From: an uncultured Desulfovibrio sp. | GTDB lineage: Bacteria; Desulfobacterota; Desulfovibrionia; Desulfovibrionales; Desulfovibrionaceae | Length of the DNA stretch: 64,000 nucleotides | Direction of reading: 5' to 3' | Assembly (NCBI GenBank): GCA_913063155.1 | Contig: CAJXYU010000005.1 | Coordinates: forward strand, 62,001 to 126,000 | In this document: in pieces, positions 18,528 through 31,126 of the stretch | Position numbering within the stretch: position 1 is the first letter of the stretch | Layout of the letters: each line of letters begins with the position of its first letter | Program-made: the position numbers and the translations under genes | Notes under the pieces: generated by a model | Seen by the model: the letters and a program-made list of their open reading frames with translations, nothing else | Databases searched by the model: none | Told to the model about the DNA's origin: nothing

Positions 18528-20854
18528 TGACGATGCTCAGCAAGGGGCTGGAAAATGCCCTCACAGATGCCGTGAATGAGGTGAAGCGTCGCAATCATGA
18601 GTTCCTTACGCTCGAACACCTGTTGTACGCCATATCCCGGGAAGACAATGGCAAGGAAATTTTGGCTTCCTGCGGTGTTGAAGTGGGGAAATTGCATGAT
18701 CAGTTGAGCGCATTCTTCAGAGACAACATGGAAGCCCTGCCCGAAGATACCGAAACCGAAGTCATACAGACTCTCGGCGTTCGTCGTGTGTTGCAACGCG
18801 CCGTGTGGCAGAAAAAGGCTGCGGGCAAGGATATTGTGGAAGTGGGCGATGTCCTGGCCGCCATGTTTGATGAAGAAGATTCCTATGCCGTCTACTTCCT
18901 GCGCACTCATGACGTTTCCCGCCTGGATGTGTTGGATTACATTTCCCACGGCGCGCAGGAACACCAGGAGTGGAGCGCCCCTTCCGACAGTGAGCCTGAT
19001 TCCAAGCCAGTCCGGGAGACGCCGTCCTCCCGCCCGGGCGACCAGAAGAATCCTTTGGAGGAATACACCACCAATTTGACCGAACGGGCCGGCAAGGGAC
19101 TTATCGATCCGCTCATTGGCCGTGACCAGGAAATGGAGCGTGCCATTCAGGTGCTTGCACGTCGCCGCAAGAACAATCCCATTTTTGTGGGGGACCCTGG
19201 CGTTGGCAAGACCGCCATGGCCGAAGGCTTGGCCCGCCATGTGGTGGAAGGCAAAGTGCCGCGCAGCTTTCGTGACGTGAAGATTTATGCACTGGACATG
19301 GGGGCATTGCTGGCCGGCACCAAATATCGTGGTGATTTCGAAGCGCGTCTCAAAGGTGTGCTGGCCCAGCTCAAGCACCATGAGGACGCCATTTTGTTCA
19401 TCGACGAAATTCATACCATTGTAGGTGCCGGTTCCGTCAGCGGGGGCAGCATGGATGCCTCCAACATCCTCAAACCGTTTCTGGCTTCCGGGGATATTCG
19501 CTGTATCGGATCCACTACCTACGAGGAATATAAAAACCATTTTGAAAAGGACCGCGCCCTGTCACGCAGGTTCCAAAAGATCGACCTGCCCGAACCTTCC
19601 GTGGAAGAGACCGTGGAAATCCTCAAAGGCCTTAAGTCCTATTACGAGGAGTTTCATGGCGTAACCTACAGCCACTACGCGCTCAAGGCCGCCTCGGAAT
19701 TGGCTGGTCGGCACATCAGCGACCGCTTCCTGCCGGACAAGGCCATTGACGTCATGGACGAAGCCGGCGCCCAGTACCGCCTTTCCGGACGCCCACGCAA
19801 AAAGGACAAAATCACGGTGCAGGACATTGAAAAGGTCGTGGCCCGGATGGCTCGTATTCCGGCCCGTCGCCTGTCAATGTCCGACAAAGGCCGTCTCCAG
19901 ACCTTGGAAGATGACCTCAAGGGTGTGGTCTTCGGGCAGGACGATGCGGTCAAGATTCTGGCTGGGGCCATCAAGCGTTCCCGTGCCGGCATGAAGCAGG
20001 CCGGGCGCCCGGTGGGTAGTTTTTTGCTTACCGGCCCCACTGGGGTGGGCAAGACCGAGCTGGCCCGTCAGCTGGCCACAATTCTCGGCGTGGGCTTTCT
20101 GCGTTTTGATATGAGCGAATACATGGAAAAGCATGCTGTGGCGCGGCTTATTGGCGCTCCTCCTGGATACGTGGGCTTTGATCAGGGCGGCCTGCTCACG
20201 GAAGGCGTGCGCAAACAGCCGCATTGCGTGGTGCTTTTCGACGAGATAGAAAAGGCGCATCCGGACGTTTTCAACATTCTGCTGCAGGTCATGGATTACG
20301 CAACCCTGACCGACAACAACGGGCGTAAGGCCGACTTCAGGCATGTGATTCTGCTCATGACTTCCAATGCCGGCGCCCGGGAAATGTCCAAAGGACAGAT
20401 CGGCTTCAAGCGGGATGAGGAAAGCGACCGCAAGGATGGGGCGCTCAAGGCCATTGAGAAATTGTTCAGTCCCGAGTTCCGCAACAGGCTGGATGCCATC
20501 GTGCCTTTCGGTGCGCTGACCCCGAGCATCATGGAAATGATCGTGGACAAGTTTCTCAAGGAACTCAATGAACAACTCGGCGAACGTCGTGTCCGTGTGG
20601 AGCTGACCAAGACGGCACGCAGACGACTGGCCGAATTGGGGTACGACCCTGCCTTCGGCGCACGGCCCATGGGCCGGGTCATTCAGACCGAGATCAAGGA
20701 CGCCATTGCCGAAGAACTGCTTTTCGGAAACCTGATGAAGGGCGGTGTGGCCACCATGGATCTTGCAGGCAAGGTCAGGGGCAAGAAAATTCCGACCGAA
20801 GGGGCCTCACGGGAGTTTGTATTTACTTTCGATTCCGCGGCCAAACGCCACTAG
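18527..20854 (+). CDS. clpA: ATP-dependent Clp protease ATP-binding subunit ClpA
   Basis: A 775-residue AAA+ unfoldase. The N-terminal Clp repeat includes [16 protein letters not shown] module 1 has Walker [15 protein letters not shown] and Walker [18 protein letters not shown] module 2 has [14 protein letters not shown] and [13 protein letters not shown]. The IGF loop used to dock on ClpP is present ([10 protein letters not shown]). There is no long coiled-coil M domain, so it is ClpA rather than ClpB. It is coupled to clpS and closed by a terminator. Confidence 0.97.
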   Translation: MTMLSKGLENALTDAVNEVKRRNHEFLTLEHLLYAISREDNGKEILASCGVEVGKLHDQLSAFFRDNMEALPEDTETEVIQTLGVRRVLQRAVWQKKAAGKDIVEVGDVLAAMFDEEDSYAVYFLRTHDVSRLDVLDYISHGAQEHQEWSAPSDSEPDSKPVRETPSSRPGDQKNPLEEYTTNLTERAGKGLIDPLIGRDQEMERAIQVLARRRKNNPIFVGDPGVGKTAMAEGLARHVVEGKVPRSFRDVKIYALDMGALLAGTKYRGDFEARLKGVLAQLKHHEDAILFIDEIHTIVGAGSVSGGSMDASNILKPFLASGDIRCIGSTTYEEYKNHFEKDRALSRRFQKIDLPEPSVEETVEILKGLKSYYEEFHGVTYSHYALKAASELAGRHISDRFLPDKAIDVMDEAGAQYRLSGRPRKKDKITVQDIEKVVARMARIPARRLSMSDKGRLQTLEDDLKGVVFGQDDAVKILAGAIKRSRAGMKQAGRPVGSFLLTGPTGVGKTELARQLATILGVGFLRFDMSEYMEKHAVARLIGAPPGYVGFDQGGLLTEGVRKQPHCVVLFDEIEKAHPDVFNILLQVMDYATLTDNNGRKADFRHVILLMTSNAGAREMSKGQIGFKRDEESDRKDGALKAIEKLFSPEFRNRLDAIVPFGALTPSIMEMIVDKFLKELNEQLGERRVRVELTKTARRRLAELGYDPAFGARPMGRVIQTEIKDAIAEELLFGNLMKGGVATMDLAGKVRGKKIPTEGASREFVFTFDSAAKRH

Positions 20855-20874
20855 CCTGCGCAAACGAATGAAAG

Positions 20875-20899
20875 AGGCGGCCCGAGTGCCGCCTTTTTT
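20875..20899 (+). terminator. rho-independent terminator after clpA
   Basis: AGGCGGC and GCCGCCT form a seven-pair GC-rich stem with a six-base loop, followed by six T. It ends clpS-clpA, so aat 46 bases further on may be partly independent. Confidence 0.88.
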
Positions 20900-20944
20900 C
20901 GTGGTTCCCTTGTTGTACCGTAACACTTGTAATATTATTTGATC

Positions 20945-21649
20945 ATGGTGATTTACAGGCTTTTTGAAGATCCTGTCTTTCCGGACCCGGAAGACGCCGA
21001 ACCCGATGGGCTGCTCGCCGTGGGCGGCGATCTTTCGGCAGCACGCCTGCTGACAGCATACGCTAACGGCATCTTTCCCTGGTACTCCCCGGACTCTCCT
21101 ATTCTTTGGTGGTCCACAAATCCGCGCTTGGTGCTGTTTCCTGAACAACTGCACGTGCCTAAAAGTTTGAGAAGGGTGCTCAATCAGCGGCGTTTTCAGT
21201 TTTCCATGGACAAGGATTTCCAGGGCGTGATTCATGGTTGCGCCCGGACGCCGAGACCGGAACAGGACGGTACCTGGATAGTGGATGAAATGGTGAATGC
21301 CTATACGCTTCTGCACGACATGGGCTTTGCCCACAGTGTGGAGGCTTGGCAGGAGGGCGAACTTGTTGGAGGCGTCTACGGGGTGGCCCTGGGCAGGGTT
21401 TTTTTTGGGGAATCCATGTTTTACACCGTGCCGGACGCGTCCAAGGCAGCCTTTGTCATGTTGGTGAGGCAGCTCTGCAAATGGGGCTTTCGGCTTATCG
21501 ACTGCCAACAGACCACAACACATCTGTTGCGTTTCGGTGCGGTCGAACTGCAGCGATACGACTTTATTTCCCGTGTCCGGCGATCGGTGGAAGAGGACCA
21601 GTCAAGGGAAGGCCGATGGCGGTTCGACTGGCAGCGGGACGACTCTTGA
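20945..21649 (+). CDS. aat: leucyl/phenylalanyl-tRNA--protein transferase
   Basis: A 234-residue enzyme that adds Leu or Phe from aminoacyl-tRNA to the N-terminus of proteins beginning with Arg or Lys, making ClpS-recognised degrons. The family phrases GLLAVGGDLSAARLLTAYANGIFPWY, LWWSTNPRLVL and DGTWIVDEMVNAY are present, together with GELVGGVYGVALGRVFFGESMF. The start is the ATG at 20945; an upstream TTG at 20939 is less likely. The position after clpS and clpA fits the substrate pathway. Confidence 0.95.
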   Translation: MVIYRLFEDPVFPDPEDAEPDGLLAVGGDLSAARLLTAYANGIFPWYSPDSPILWWSTNPRLVLFPEQLHVPKSLRRVLNQRRFQFSMDKDFQGVIHGCARTPRPEQDGTWIVDEMVNAYTLLHDMGFAHSVEAWQEGELVGGVYGVALGRVFFGESMFYTVPDASKAAFVMLVRQLCKWGFRLIDCQQTTTHLLRFGAVELQRYDFISRVRRSVEEDQSREGRWRFDWQRDDS

Positions 21650-21721
21650 ATATCATTTCTCTCCCTTGCGTGGTGTGCTAGCTTTCGGCAATCTCGGCAA
21701 ACGACAAAGGGTGAGGGAAAC

Positions 21722-22720
21722 ATGACGTATTTCAGGCCATTCATTTCCTTTCTGTTTTTTATGACTCTCGGCATGGCAGGGTGCCAGGCCCAGGTCTATA
21801 CCCAGGCGATTCCGGTTTCTTCCGTTCCCATGGGTGCGGATCTCTATGTTGACGGCAAGATGGCGGGGCGGACGCCCACCAGTGTCGAATTGGAGCGTAA
21901 CCGTGATCATATTCTGACTTTCAAGAAGGAAGAGTATCGGCAGAAGGATGTGATCATAAAACGCAAATATCAGCAGGAACAGGTGACCATGAATGCCATG
22001 AGTCAGGGTATTCATGATGCGAATTTCTTCAAGGATGATTCCATGGGCATTATGTCCGGGGTCAATTCCATTCAGCAGCAGGAGCAGAGTGGCGAAGCCT
22101 ACGTGCTGACGCCGTCCGCCGTTTCCGTGACCCTGGTTCCCCAGGCAGGGACCGAAACCGCGGCACAGACCGCCGAGGCTCTGCCCACGTTGGAAACCCT
22201 TTCTCCATTCGATCAACAGGTCATCGGACGTATCTTGGAAAAAGAGCGGTCCGGAAAACCGTTGAGTTGGTCAAGCCCGGCCGATGGCGCGCAGTTTCAT
22301 ATGACCCCGGAGCCCGCCTTTGACCGTAAGGATGGCTGGCACAGACCTTTTACACTCAGCGTAACCAGGAAGGGACGCTCTCAATCCATGAAAGGCGAGG
22401 CCGTTCGACTGGGCGATGAGCATTGGAGGATTTTGACTCCGGACGAAATGGCGGCCTTGCAGACGGCGGAGCCGCCAGCCCTTGACGCCACGTCGACCGA
22501 TGCGCTCAAGGGAGTAGCCGGCGCCGCTGCCGAGGAATTGCCTACCGTGGGGAAGGACTGGAGTTCCTCTCATAAGTCCTCACGTACTTCGGTGTCCGAG
22601 GACGGCGGCACCACGACGACCACGACCCATGAAACCAAGACGTCCGTGGGTGTACATGTCAATCCTGCCAAAGTTTTGGAGGGCCTTGAGTCCTTGGAGG
22701 AGAGTGGAGAAAGCAAGTAG
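21722..22720 (+). CDS. PEGA-domain lipoprotein
   Basis: A 332-residue exported protein. The signal ends at a lipobox-like MAGC (cysteine 21). A PEGA-type module follows at about residues 30-75 (IPVSSVPMGADLYVDGKMAGRTP, then a hydrophobic strand). The remainder is low-complexity and Ala/Thr/Ser-rich, with a run of threonines near the C-terminus (GGTTTTTTHETKTS). The function is not known. PEGA modules are usually surface or periplasmic binding units. The gene stands alone between aat and a bidirectional terminator. Confidence 0.8.
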   Translation: MTYFRPFISFLFFMTLGMAGCQAQVYTQAIPVSSVPMGADLYVDGKMAGRTPTSVELERNRDHILTFKKEEYRQKDVIIKRKYQQEQVTMNAMSQGIHDANFFKDDSMGIMSGVNSIQQQEQSGEAYVLTPSAVSVTLVPQAGTETAAQTAEALPTLETLSPFDQQVIGRILEKERSGKPLSWSSPADGAQFHMTPEPAFDRKDGWHRPFTLSVTRKGRSQSMKGEAVRLGDEHWRILTPDEMAALQTAEPPALDATSTDALKGVAGAAAEELPTVGKDWSSSHKSSRTSVSEDGGTTTTTTHETKTSVGVHVNPAKVLEGLESLEESGESK

Positions 22721-22738
22721 CGTGGGAAGGTGTGAAGG

Positions 22739-22767
22739 AATAGGCGATCCAGGCCGGATCGCCTATT
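22739..22767. terminator. bidirectional rho-independent terminator
   Basis: AATAGGCGATCC and GGATCGCCTATT form a perfect 12-pair stem around the loop AGGCC, flanked by T on one strand and A on the other. It lies between the convergent PEGA lipoprotein gene and the minus-strand gene ending at 22769 and can serve both. Confidence 0.92.
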
Positions 22768-22768
22768 T

Positions 22769-23254
22769 TTATTCCTCGATGACGATGGGAGGATGCTGGC
22801 TCAGGTCATAGAGGCCCTTGAGCGGTATGTCCAAGGAGTAGCTCGGTATTTTTTCGAAGGCGATGACGCCGATGTTCTTTCCTTCCTCCACGCAGGAAAG
22901 AGGCATCAGTCCGGCCGGGACGGGAAATGAAAGTACCGATGAGCTGATGCTTGTAATTCTTGTGGAATACTGGGCTTTGAGGTAGTTGATAATGGTGTCG
23001 CGTTCCTCTTCGGTGAAGGCCTCGAGGACAATGTTCTTGCATTCGGGGGCGCCGCCGGCAGCGGTGTCGACGTTCGTGTCCGGGGCCAACAGGTAGTCCC
23101 AGTCAAAGGATGCTTCCTCGGCTTCGGGCCAGCAGGCCCGGAAAAGGTGGACATCTACATCCCTGCGGCCTTTGAATGTCCTGATGGTCATGGACAGCAC
23201 ATGGGCACGTTCCACCGGCAAGGAAGTTTGAGCGGGGGAGATGGTGATTTTCAT
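22769..23254 (-). CDS. conserved-looking protein of unknown function
   Basis: A 161-residue acidic soluble protein beginning [38 protein letters not shown]. There is no signal peptide, membrane helix or recognisable catalytic motif. The start at 23254 has GGAG six bases ahead on the minus strand; an in-frame ATG at 23272 is possible but has a poorer site. It reads divergently from uvrB, with 86 bases between the two starts, which must contain both promoters. I cannot assign a family. Confidence 0.7.
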   Translation of the reverse strand: MKITISPAQTSLPVERAHVLSMTIRTFKGRRDVDVHLFRACWPEAEEASFDWDYLLAPDTNVDTAAGGAPECKNIVLEAFTEEERDTIINYLKAQYSTRITSISSSVLSFPVPAGLMPLSCVEEGKNIGVIAFEKIPSYSLDIPLKGLYDLSQHPPIVIEE

Positions 23255-23340
23255 GTTGCGCTCCATCGTCAAGTTGTAGGGTATTCCAAGCTCATCATAC
23301 GGGAAGAGACTCCCTGATACAAGAAGGTTTCGGGAAACAA

Positions 23341-25341
23341 GTGCCGGATTTCAAGCTCGTTAGCGAATTTAAGCCCACAGGGGACCAGCCCGAGGCGATC
23401 AAACAGATCGCCGGAAACATCACTGCCGGTGTCCAGGATCAGATTCTGCTCGGCGTCACCGGTTCGGGCAAAACCTTCACTGTGGCCAACGTGGTGGCCG
23501 AACTCAACCGGCCGGCTTTGGTTCTGGCTCCCAACAAGACTCTGGCCGCCCAACTCTACAGTGAGTTCAAAGCCTTGTTCCCAAATAATGCGGTGGAGTA
23601 TTTTGTCAGCTATTACGACTATTACCAGCCGGAAGCATATCTGCCGCGTACCGATACCTATATTGAGAAGGATTCGTCCATAAACGACGACATCGAACGT
23701 CTGCGCCATGCCGCGACCCATGCCCTGCTGACGAGGAGGGACGTACTTATCGTGGCCTCGGTCTCCTGCATCTACGGCTTGGGGTCCCCGGAGTACTACG
23801 CCAAGATGTTCATCCCTGTGGAAGAAGGGCAAAGCATGTCCATGGAGTCCCTGTTGGAGCGACTGGTGGAGGTGCATTACGAGCGCAACGACTACGACCT
23901 GCACCGCGGGACCTTTCGGGTGCGCGGCGATGTGGTGGAAATCATTCCGGCTTACAACCGTGAGATCTCCCTGCGCATCGAATTTTTCGGGGACGAGATT
24001 GATTCCATCTGCGAGGCCGATCCGCTCACCGGTGAGGTCAAGGCAAAAATTCGCAAGACCGTGATTTATCCGGGCAGCCACTATGTCACGGATCGCGACA
24101 ACCTGAATCGGGCCATGGACGATATCCGCGATGAACTTCAGGTTACCTTGGCTTCCATGAAGCAGGGGAACCGGTTGGTGGAGGCCCAACGCCTGGAACA
24201 GCGGACCATGTTCGACCTGGAGACCATTGAGGAGATCGGTTATTGCAGCGGCATTGAAAACTACTCCAGACACCTGGACGATCGTCAGGCCGGAGAACCG
24301 CCTGCGACGCTGCTTGATTACTTCCCGGATGATTTTCTGATTTTTGTGGATGAATCGCACATCAGCATTCCCCAGGTGGGCGGCATGTACAATGGTGACC
24401 GTTCCCGCAAGACCACATTGGTGGATTTCGGCTTCCGTCTGCCGTCAGCTTTGGATAACAGGCCCTTGAATTTCGAGGAATTTCTGGAGCGTATCGGCCA
24501 GGCCGTGTACGTCTCGGCCACTCCCGGTCCTTGGGAACTCGAGCGCGCCCAGGGACTTGTGGTGGAGCAAATCATCCGGCCAACGGGGCTTGTCGATCCG
24601 CAGCTGGAGGTTCGCAAGACCAAGGGGCAGATCGACGACCTGCTGGAAGAGTGCAAGAAACGCCAGGCAAGGGATGAGCGCGTGCTGGTGACCACCCTTA
24701 CCAAACGCATGGCCGAGGACCTCAACGATTACCTGAATAAAATGGGTGTGCCTTCGCGTTATCTGCACTCGGACATCGACACCCTGGAGCGTATGGCCAT
24801 CATCAAGGCCTTGCGGGAAGGGGAGTTTGCCGTGCTGGTAGGCATAAACCTTTTGCGGGAAGGTCTTGATATCCCGGAGGTCTCGCTGGTAACCATGCTG
24901 GATGCGGATAAAGAGGGTTTCCTGCGTTCCACCCGTTCCCTTATTCAGACTTTCGGCCGGGCCGCGCGCAACTCCGAAGGTCGGGTGATCATGTATGCGG
25001 ACCAGGTGACCCGTTCCATGAGTGACGCCATGGACGAGACCGAACGCCGCCGGGACAGGCAGGTTGCCTATAACGAGCGGCATGGCATCGTGCCGAAGAC
25101 GATCCGCAAGAAAATGGACAATCCTTTGGCGTCCATCACCGGCGCGCCCGATGATGAACTCATCGCCAAGGCTGCCGAGGACTTCAGCCGTTACGAAGGC
25201 GACCCCAGGCGAATGGAAAAGGAGATCCGTCGTATGGAACGCGAGATGCGTGAGGCGGCCAAGGAACTGGAGTTTGAACGGGCCGCTGAACTGAGGGACC
25301 GCATAGCGGTCATGCGGGAAAGACTCATCAAGCTCGGGTAG
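23341..25341 (+). CDS. uvrB: excinuclease ABC subunit B
   Basis: A 666-residue damage-verifying helicase of nucleotide excision repair. Walker A is [14 protein letters not shown]. The beta-hairpin region [21 protein letters not shown] inserts between DNA strands. The DEAD-box-like segment is [12 protein letters not shown], and motif VI is [13 protein letters not shown]. The C-terminal UVR domain that contacts UvrC is complete (residues about 625-660, [15 protein letters not shown]). The start is the GTG at 23341. The gene is followed after six bases by the channel-like gene. Confidence 0.98.
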   Translation: MPDFKLVSEFKPTGDQPEAIKQIAGNITAGVQDQILLGVTGSGKTFTVANVVAELNRPALVLAPNKTLAAQLYSEFKALFPNNAVEYFVSYYDYYQPEAYLPRTDTYIEKDSSINDDIERLRHAATHALLTRRDVLIVASVSCIYGLGSPEYYAKMFIPVEEGQSMSMESLLERLVEVHYERNDYDLHRGTFRVRGDVVEIIPAYNREISLRIEFFGDEIDSICEADPLTGEVKAKIRKTVIYPGSHYVTDRDNLNRAMDDIRDELQVTLASMKQGNRLVEAQRLEQRTMFDLETIEEIGYCSGIENYSRHLDDRQAGEPPATLLDYFPDDFLIFVDESHISIPQVGGMYNGDRSRKTTLVDFGFRLPSALDNRPLNFEEFLERIGQAVYVSATPGPWELERAQGLVVEQIIRPTGLVDPQLEVRKTKGQIDDLLEECKKRQARDERVLVTTLTKRMAEDLNDYLNKMGVPSRYLHSDIDTLERMAIIKALREGEFAVLVGINLLREGLDIPEVSLVTMLDADKEGFLRSTRSLIQTFGRAARNSEGRVIMYADQVTRSMSDAMDETERRRDRQVAYNERHGIVPKTIRKKMDNPLASITGAPDDELIAKAAEDFSRYEGDPRRMEKEIRRMEREMREAAKELEFERAAELRDRIAVMRERLIKLG

Positions 25342-25347
25342 CGCGAT

Positions 25348-28432
<3,085 letters not shown>

Positions 28433-28474
28433 CGCGTCACCACCACACGTTTACATATATAAGGAGTCGCCGTT

Positions 28475-29254
28475 ATGGCCACGAACGTCATCATCATGGG
28501 CGCCCATGGGCGCATGGGGGCAACCCTTGCCGGCATGGCAAGGCGGGACGATGAGCTCAACCTCGTCGGTGTGTGCGAGCGTCCGGGCCACGCCAAGGGG
28601 TTGGAAATGCTCGAATGTGAGGTTGCCGACAAACTTGAGGAATTGCTTCCTAAATGCCCAGGCGCGGTCATCGTGGATTTTACCTCTCCCGAGGCATCCG
28701 TGAAAATGGCGCAGATTGCGGCAGAGCACGGCAATCCGTGCGTTATCGGCACCACCGGCCTCACTGCCGGGCAGCAGGCCGATCTGGCCGAATCCGCCAA
28801 CAAGATTCCGGTGTTCTGGGCCCCCAATATGAGCGTTGGCGTCAATGTGCTGCTCAAGGTGTTGCCTCAGTTGGTGCAGGCACTTGGCCGGGATTACGAC
28901 ATCGAAATCTCGGAGATTCATCACAAGATGAAAAAGGACGCCCCCAGCGGAACGGCCATCAAACTGGGCCAGTGCCTGGCCGAAGCCCGTGGCTGGGAGT
29001 ATGACGAGGTGAAACGGCACTGCCGCGACGGCATTATCGGCGCACGGCCCAAGGAGGAGCTGGGTGTACAAACCCTGCGCGGCGGCGATGTCGTGGGCGA
29101 TCACACCATGTATTTTTTCGGTCCGGGTGAGCGCATTGAGGTGACTCACCGGGCTCACTCCCGTGAAACCTTTGCCGCAGGTGCGCTACGCGCCGCCAAG
29201 TGGTTGGCGGGGCAGAAGCCCGGCAGGCTTTATGCCATGGCTGATATTTTCTAA
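28475..29254 (+). CDS. dapB: 4-hydroxy-tetrahydrodipicolinate reductase
   Basis: A 259-residue reductase of the lysine and diaminopimelate pathway. The nucleotide-binding start [17 protein letters not shown], the [15 protein letters not shown] segment and the substrate site [19 protein letters not shown] are intact. An AAGGAG site precedes the ATG. A terminator follows, so it forms the end of the uvrB-to-dapB run. No lysine riboswitch is visible in the 42-base gap upstream. Confidence 0.97.
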   Translation: MATNVIIMGAHGRMGATLAGMARRDDELNLVGVCERPGHAKGLEMLECEVADKLEELLPKCPGAVIVDFTSPEASVKMAQIAAEHGNPCVIGTTGLTAGQQADLAESANKIPVFWAPNMSVGVNVLLKVLPQLVQALGRDYDIEISEIHHKMKKDAPSGTAIKLGQCLAEARGWEYDEVKRHCRDGIIGARPKEELGVQTLRGGDVVGDHTMYFFGPGERIEVTHRAHSRETFAAGALRAAKWLAGQKPGRLYAMADIF

Positions 29255-29288
29255 CCCGGCTATTCCATAGCCTGAACGTTTGAGTTTC

Positions 29289-29320
29289 GCCGGGGGAGGA
29301 CCGTCTCTCCCGGCTTTTTT
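29289..29320 (+). terminator. rho-independent terminator after dapB
   Basis: GCCGGGGGAG pairs with CTCTCCCGGC (one G-T pair) around a six-base loop, followed by six T. It separates dapB from the MATE gene. Confidence 0.85.
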
Positions 29321-29346
29321 GGGGATTGAGAGAAAAAGAGGTTTTT

Positions 29347-30702
29347 GTGGCAATTGAGATGAATGGCGAGCACGCCTTTGTCAGGGCTCCCAACCGAACC
29401 CTGCTCAACATGTCCGTCCCGGTGCTTTTTTCCTTGGTGGCGGAGCCGATTACCGGCTTGGCCGACACCGCGTTCGTGGCCCGGCTCGGGGCCGAGGCCG
29501 TGGCGGCGCTGGGCATTGGGGCCATGGCTTTTTCCGCCGTGTTCTGGGCCTTCAACTTCCTGGGCATCGGTACCCAGACCGAAGTGGCGCATTACATCGG
29601 GGGAGGGCAGCGCGGGCGGGCCGCCGAGATGGGAGCTTTGGCCGTGTTTCTGGCCACGGCCTTAGGCATCGGCCTGATGATATGCATTTCGCCGATCCTG
29701 CGGCCCATTGCCGCTTTATTGGGCGGTGACGGCACTGTGCTGGGCCTGGCGGAGGATTACATGCTTTACAGGCTCATGGGTGCGCCCGCGGTGCTGGTGA
29801 CCATTGCCTGTTTCGGTTCCCTGCGCGGGGCTCAGGACATGACCACGCCTTTCTGGGTGGCCAGCGGTGTGAATCTGCTGAACGTGCTCCTGGATTGGCT
29901 GCTTATCTTCGGGCACGGGCCCATTCCTCCCCTGGGTGTGGCCGGGGCGGCCATTGCCAGCACAGCCGCCCAATGGATGGGCGCGTTCTGGGTGTTGCTG
30001 GTCCTGTCTCGCAAGGTCGGGTTCTCTTTCCGGGTCAACCTTACTGATATGAAAAAGCTGTTCAGCATTGGCGGAGACCTGTTCATCCGCAGCGGAATGG
30101 TGCTGCTTTTTCTTTCCCTGTGCACCCGCGTGGCCAACCAGGCCGGAGCGGCCGAAGGCGCGGCTTATCAAGCCATCCGTCAGTTCTTCATTTTTGCGGC
30201 CTTGTTCATGGACGCCTTCGCAATTACCGGCCAGAGCTTGGTTGGCTACTTTCTGGGGAGGCGGGATGTCCATAATGCGCGCCGCGTGGCCATTTATACC
30301 TGCTGGTGGAGCATTGTCACCGGGGTGGTTTTGTGTGCGGCCATGATCACGGGCGTGGAGTGGGTGGCTTGGCTGCTGGTTCCTGCCGATGCCAGGAGTT
30401 CCTTTGACGGCGCATGGGTGACGCTTTCATTTATTCTGCCGTTTTTTTCTTTGGCTTGTGCCACGGACGGTATCCATTGGGGAACGGGCGATTTCAAATA
30501 CCTGCGCAACGTCATGCTGGTTGCTTGCCTGTCTGCCGCTCCCTTGGTGCTTCTTTTCGAAGCCATGCATCTGGACGATATTCTCGTTTGGATCTGGCTC
30601 GGCACCGGGATTTGGGCCGGTATTCGAAGCGGATTCGGCGTTGTCAGGATCATACCGGGAATCGGAAGGGCTCCTTTGAAAAAAAACGCCTCGTCGCCGT
30701 AA
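29347..30702 (+). CDS. MATE-family efflux transporter (first of two)
   Basis: A 451-residue transporter with about twelve hydrophobic helices and the MATE layout: a helix pair beginning LLNMSVPVLFSLVAEPITGLADTAFVARLG, then GFSFRVNLTDM between the halves. MATE proteins export drugs or metabolites with sodium or proton coupling; the substrate is unknown. The start is uncertain: GTG at 29347 follows AAGAGG with five bases, while TTG at 29326 and ATG at 29359 are also in frame. It has only low resemblance to the other MATE protein at 59126-60526. A long hairpin terminator overlaps its stop. Confidence 0.88.
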   Translation: MAIEMNGEHAFVRAPNRTLLNMSVPVLFSLVAEPITGLADTAFVARLGAEAVAALGIGAMAFSAVFWAFNFLGIGTQTEVAHYIGGGQRGRAAEMGALAVFLATALGIGLMICISPILRPIAALLGGDGTVLGLAEDYMLYRLMGAPAVLVTIACFGSLRGAQDMTTPFWVASGVNLLNVLLDWLLIFGHGPIPPLGVAGAAIASTAAQWMGAFWVLLVLSRKVGFSFRVNLTDMKKLFSIGGDLFIRSGMVLLFLSLCTRVANQAGAAEGAAYQAIRQFFIFAALFMDAFAITGQSLVGYFLGRRDVHNARRVAIYTCWWSIVTGVVLCAAMITGVEWVAWLLVPADARSSFDGAWVTLSFILPFFSLACATDGIHWGTGDFKYLRNVMLVACLSAAPLVLLFEAMHLDDILVWIWLGTGIWAGIRSGFGVVRIIPGIGRAPLKKNASSP

Positions 30703-30742
30703 ACGAAAAGCGCCCCTTCTTGAGAAGGGGCGCTTTTCGTTT
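30701..30742. terminator. bidirectional terminator, 20-base inverted repeat
   Basis: Bases 30701-30720 and 30723-30742 are perfect inverted repeats with GC-rich centres (GCGCCCCTTCT and AGAAGGGGCGC) and A/T-rich ends. The structure serves the MATE gene on the plus strand and the Hpt gene on the minus strand. Its first bases overlap the MATE stop codon. Confidence 0.92.
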
Positions 30743-30759
30743 CATTGAAGTGTGAAATG

Positions 30760-31107
30760 TCAGTTGTCGGCCATGAAGTTGAACATGAACGTGTAGGCGT
30801 TGTTCATCTCGTTTTCAAGGCTTTTGAGATGCGTGTGCGCGGCGCTCATGTCGTTGTCCTTGGTTGCGTTTTCCAGCAGCAGGCAACACTCGCGTACCCG
30901 TTCGGCCCCCATGGTGGCTGCCCCGCCTTTGAGCGAGTGGGCCAAATGCCGGAGTTGGTCTACATCTCCGGATTCCAGGGCTTCCCTGATCTGTTGCACT
31001 CTTTGTGGCTCCTGACTGACGAAGACGGCGAACATTTTCTTCAGGAACGGTTTTTTCTTGGCCATCGACTCCAAAAACTGGCTGTCGATTACATCTTTTT
31101 CCGGCAT
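30760..31107 (-). CDS. stand-alone Hpt phosphotransfer protein
   Basis: A 115-residue four-helix protein with the phospho-accepting H57 in HLAHSLKGGAATMGAERV. Hpt proteins relay phosphate between a hybrid kinase and a response regulator. No kinase is adjacent, so its partner is unknown. The ATG at 31107 is preceded by AGGAA. It lies just downstream of rtcB on the same strand (20-base gap) and may be cotranscribed with it. Classification is secure; the pathway is not. Confidence 0.92.
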   Translation of the reverse strand: MPEKDVIDSQFLESMAKKKPFLKKMFAVFVSQEPQRVQQIREALESGDVDQLRHLAHSLKGGAATMGAERVRECCLLLENATKDNDMSAAHTHLKSLENEMNNAYTFMFNFMADN

Positions 31108-31126
31108 ACAGGTTCCTCACTTCCCG

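Noticed and set aside
18413-19540. Open frame of 375 codons opposite clpS and clpA
   Set aside because: Antisense shadow of conserved AAA+ sequence, no ribosome site and no recognisable domain.
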